In this document: one piece after another, positions 63,497 to 64,000 of the stretch
Numbering within the stretch: the first letter of the stretch is position 1
How the letters are laid out: each line of letters starts with the position of its first letter
Source of the DNA: Blastocatellia bacterium
Lineage (GTDB): Bacteria; Acidobacteriota; Blastocatellia; UBA7656; JADIYM01
Assembly (NCBI GenBank): GCA_016705245.1
Contig: JADIYM010000002.1
Location: forward strand, 124,001 to 188,000
Direction of reading: 5' to 3'
Length of the DNA: 64,000 nucleotides
The notes under the pieces: generated by a model
The model's input: only the letters and a program-made list of their open reading frames with translations
The model's database searches: none
Told to the model about the DNA's origin: nothing
Translations under genes and position numbers: made by a program

Positions 63497-64000
63497 GTCG
63501 CCGCATCCTTTGAGCCCGATCGTCCGTCGAGCACCCGCCAGGCAAGGGCGTGAAGCGCCGCGAGGACCAGCACTTCGAGTGCGTAGGCGCGGATGACCAT
63601 TGCGCCCGTCTGTGCGAGGGCCGGCGCGTGGCCGAGTCGCACCAGACACGCGGATATGCCCACTTCAGAGATCCCGACGGCTCCCGGAACAAGGCTCGCT
63701 ACGTTCACGAGCGTAACCGCGGCGACGAGGCCGAGAGCTTCACCGATCGACACTACGACTCCCACACTTCGAAAGCAGAGAAGCCAGCCGACTGCCACGA
63801 TGGACCACGCGACGAACGTCAGTCCGACAACGCCGGCAAGGATGCCTGGCTGACGCGCGACACCCGAGGCCGATCGCACGAGCTCGGCGACGACGCCAAA
63901 GCGCTTTCCGGCCGCAACCAGCAGGAAAAATGCCGCCACGACGCCGAGTACAGCGACAAACCAGACTCCGGGCGAAACGTCGAGAAGTCGATCGAGATTC
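63493..64000 (-). CDS. Integral membrane protein, flippase-like (UPF0104/LPG synthase TM type), partial
   Basis: The frame is open to the right edge, so the N-terminal part is missing. About 168 residues remain with four or more TM segments. NVASLVPGAVGISEVGISAC resembles the conserved PGGIGxxE-type motif of the lysylphosphatidylglycerol synthase TM family. Such proteins are proposed lipid or glycolipid flippases. It heads the visible part of the minus-strand glycan cluster, consistent with export of a lipid-linked sugar. Confidence 0.75.
   Translation of the reverse strand, partial: NLDRLLDVSPGVWFVAVLGVVAAFFLLVAAGKRFGVVAELVRSASGVARQPGILAGVVGLTFVAWSIVAVGWLLCFRSVGVVVSIGEALGLVAAVTLVNVASLVPGAVGISEVGISACLVRLGHAPALAQTGAMVIRAYALEVLVLAALHALAWRVLDGRSGSKDAAT

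Noticed and set aside
60413..64000. Horizontally acquired genomic island
   Set aside because: The glycan cluster shows no obvious base-composition shift, integrase or repeat boundary within the window.

Overview
The window is gene-dense, high-GC bacterial chromosome with no phage or plasmid genes. The organism is Gram-negative in type: it has an OmpA-like lipoprotein, TonB-like and secretin-like domains, a MacA-type adaptor with FtsX-like permeases, and phosphatidylethanolamine synthesis genes. The mix of Hanks kinases, FHA, PP2C and SpoIIE proteins, a DUF4912-GH57 pair, an archaeal-type ProRS and an S1 protein with a long acidic tail would fit Acidobacteriota or a neighbouring lineage. That placement is an inference from gene content.

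Layout. 1-5.2 kb: purH end, an M48 protease, a glycosyltransferase, a structured intergenic repeat and a secreted matrixin-like protease. 5.5-11.2 kb: a fatty-acyl-CoA block (thiolase, 3-hydroxyacyl-CoA dehydrogenase, enoyl-CoA hydratase) with a rhomboid protease inside it, then purD. 11.2-15.2 kb: YbjQ-like protein, PspA/IM30, a membrane-anchored coiled-coil protein and an AAA ATPase, resembling a bacterial ESCRT-III/Vps4-type set. 15.3-17.6 kb (minus): ABC ATPase and MacA-like adaptor. 17.9-24.2 kb: five genes for Ser/Thr phosphorylation signalling (zinc ribbons, FHA, kinase, pseudokinase-PP2C, RDD membrane protein, GAF-SpoIIE phosphatase). 24.2-31 kb: TPR protein, tRNA-Glu, tRNA-Lys, proS and an M14 carboxypeptidase. 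31-33.6 kb: two MacB-like permeases. 33.7-36.4 kb: DUF4912 protein and GH57 enzyme. 36.5-45 kb: class III aminotransferase, three little-known genes, a PfkB kinase, an OmpA-like lipoprotein, a secreted unknown and uvrC. 45-51 kb: rpsA, initiator tRNA, PilZ-like, HD hydrolase and TonB-domain proteins. 51-55.5 kb: DUF465, psd, pssA, an ECF sigma/anti-sigma pair and a secretin-like protein. 55.6-60.4 kb (minus): AtuA-type acyl-CoA catabolism genes with a DAACS transporter. 60.4-64 kb (minus): a glycan or lipid-linked sugar cluster (two DegT aminotransferases, a methyltransferase, a flippase-like membrane protein).

Two sequence-level themes cut across the window. First, at least four conserved genes (proS, the M14 peptidase, atuA-like, wecE-like) and perhaps a fifth (rhomboid) are broken by one- or two-base frameshifts while both halves stay well conserved. 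Because proS is essential, uncorrected indel errors are the simplest explanation. Second, intergenic spaces carry two dispersed repeat types: an element with CAGAACCGCGAGCGGT inverted termini, and long hairpins built from words such as CTCTGTGTCTCCGTG or TTTGCGCC.
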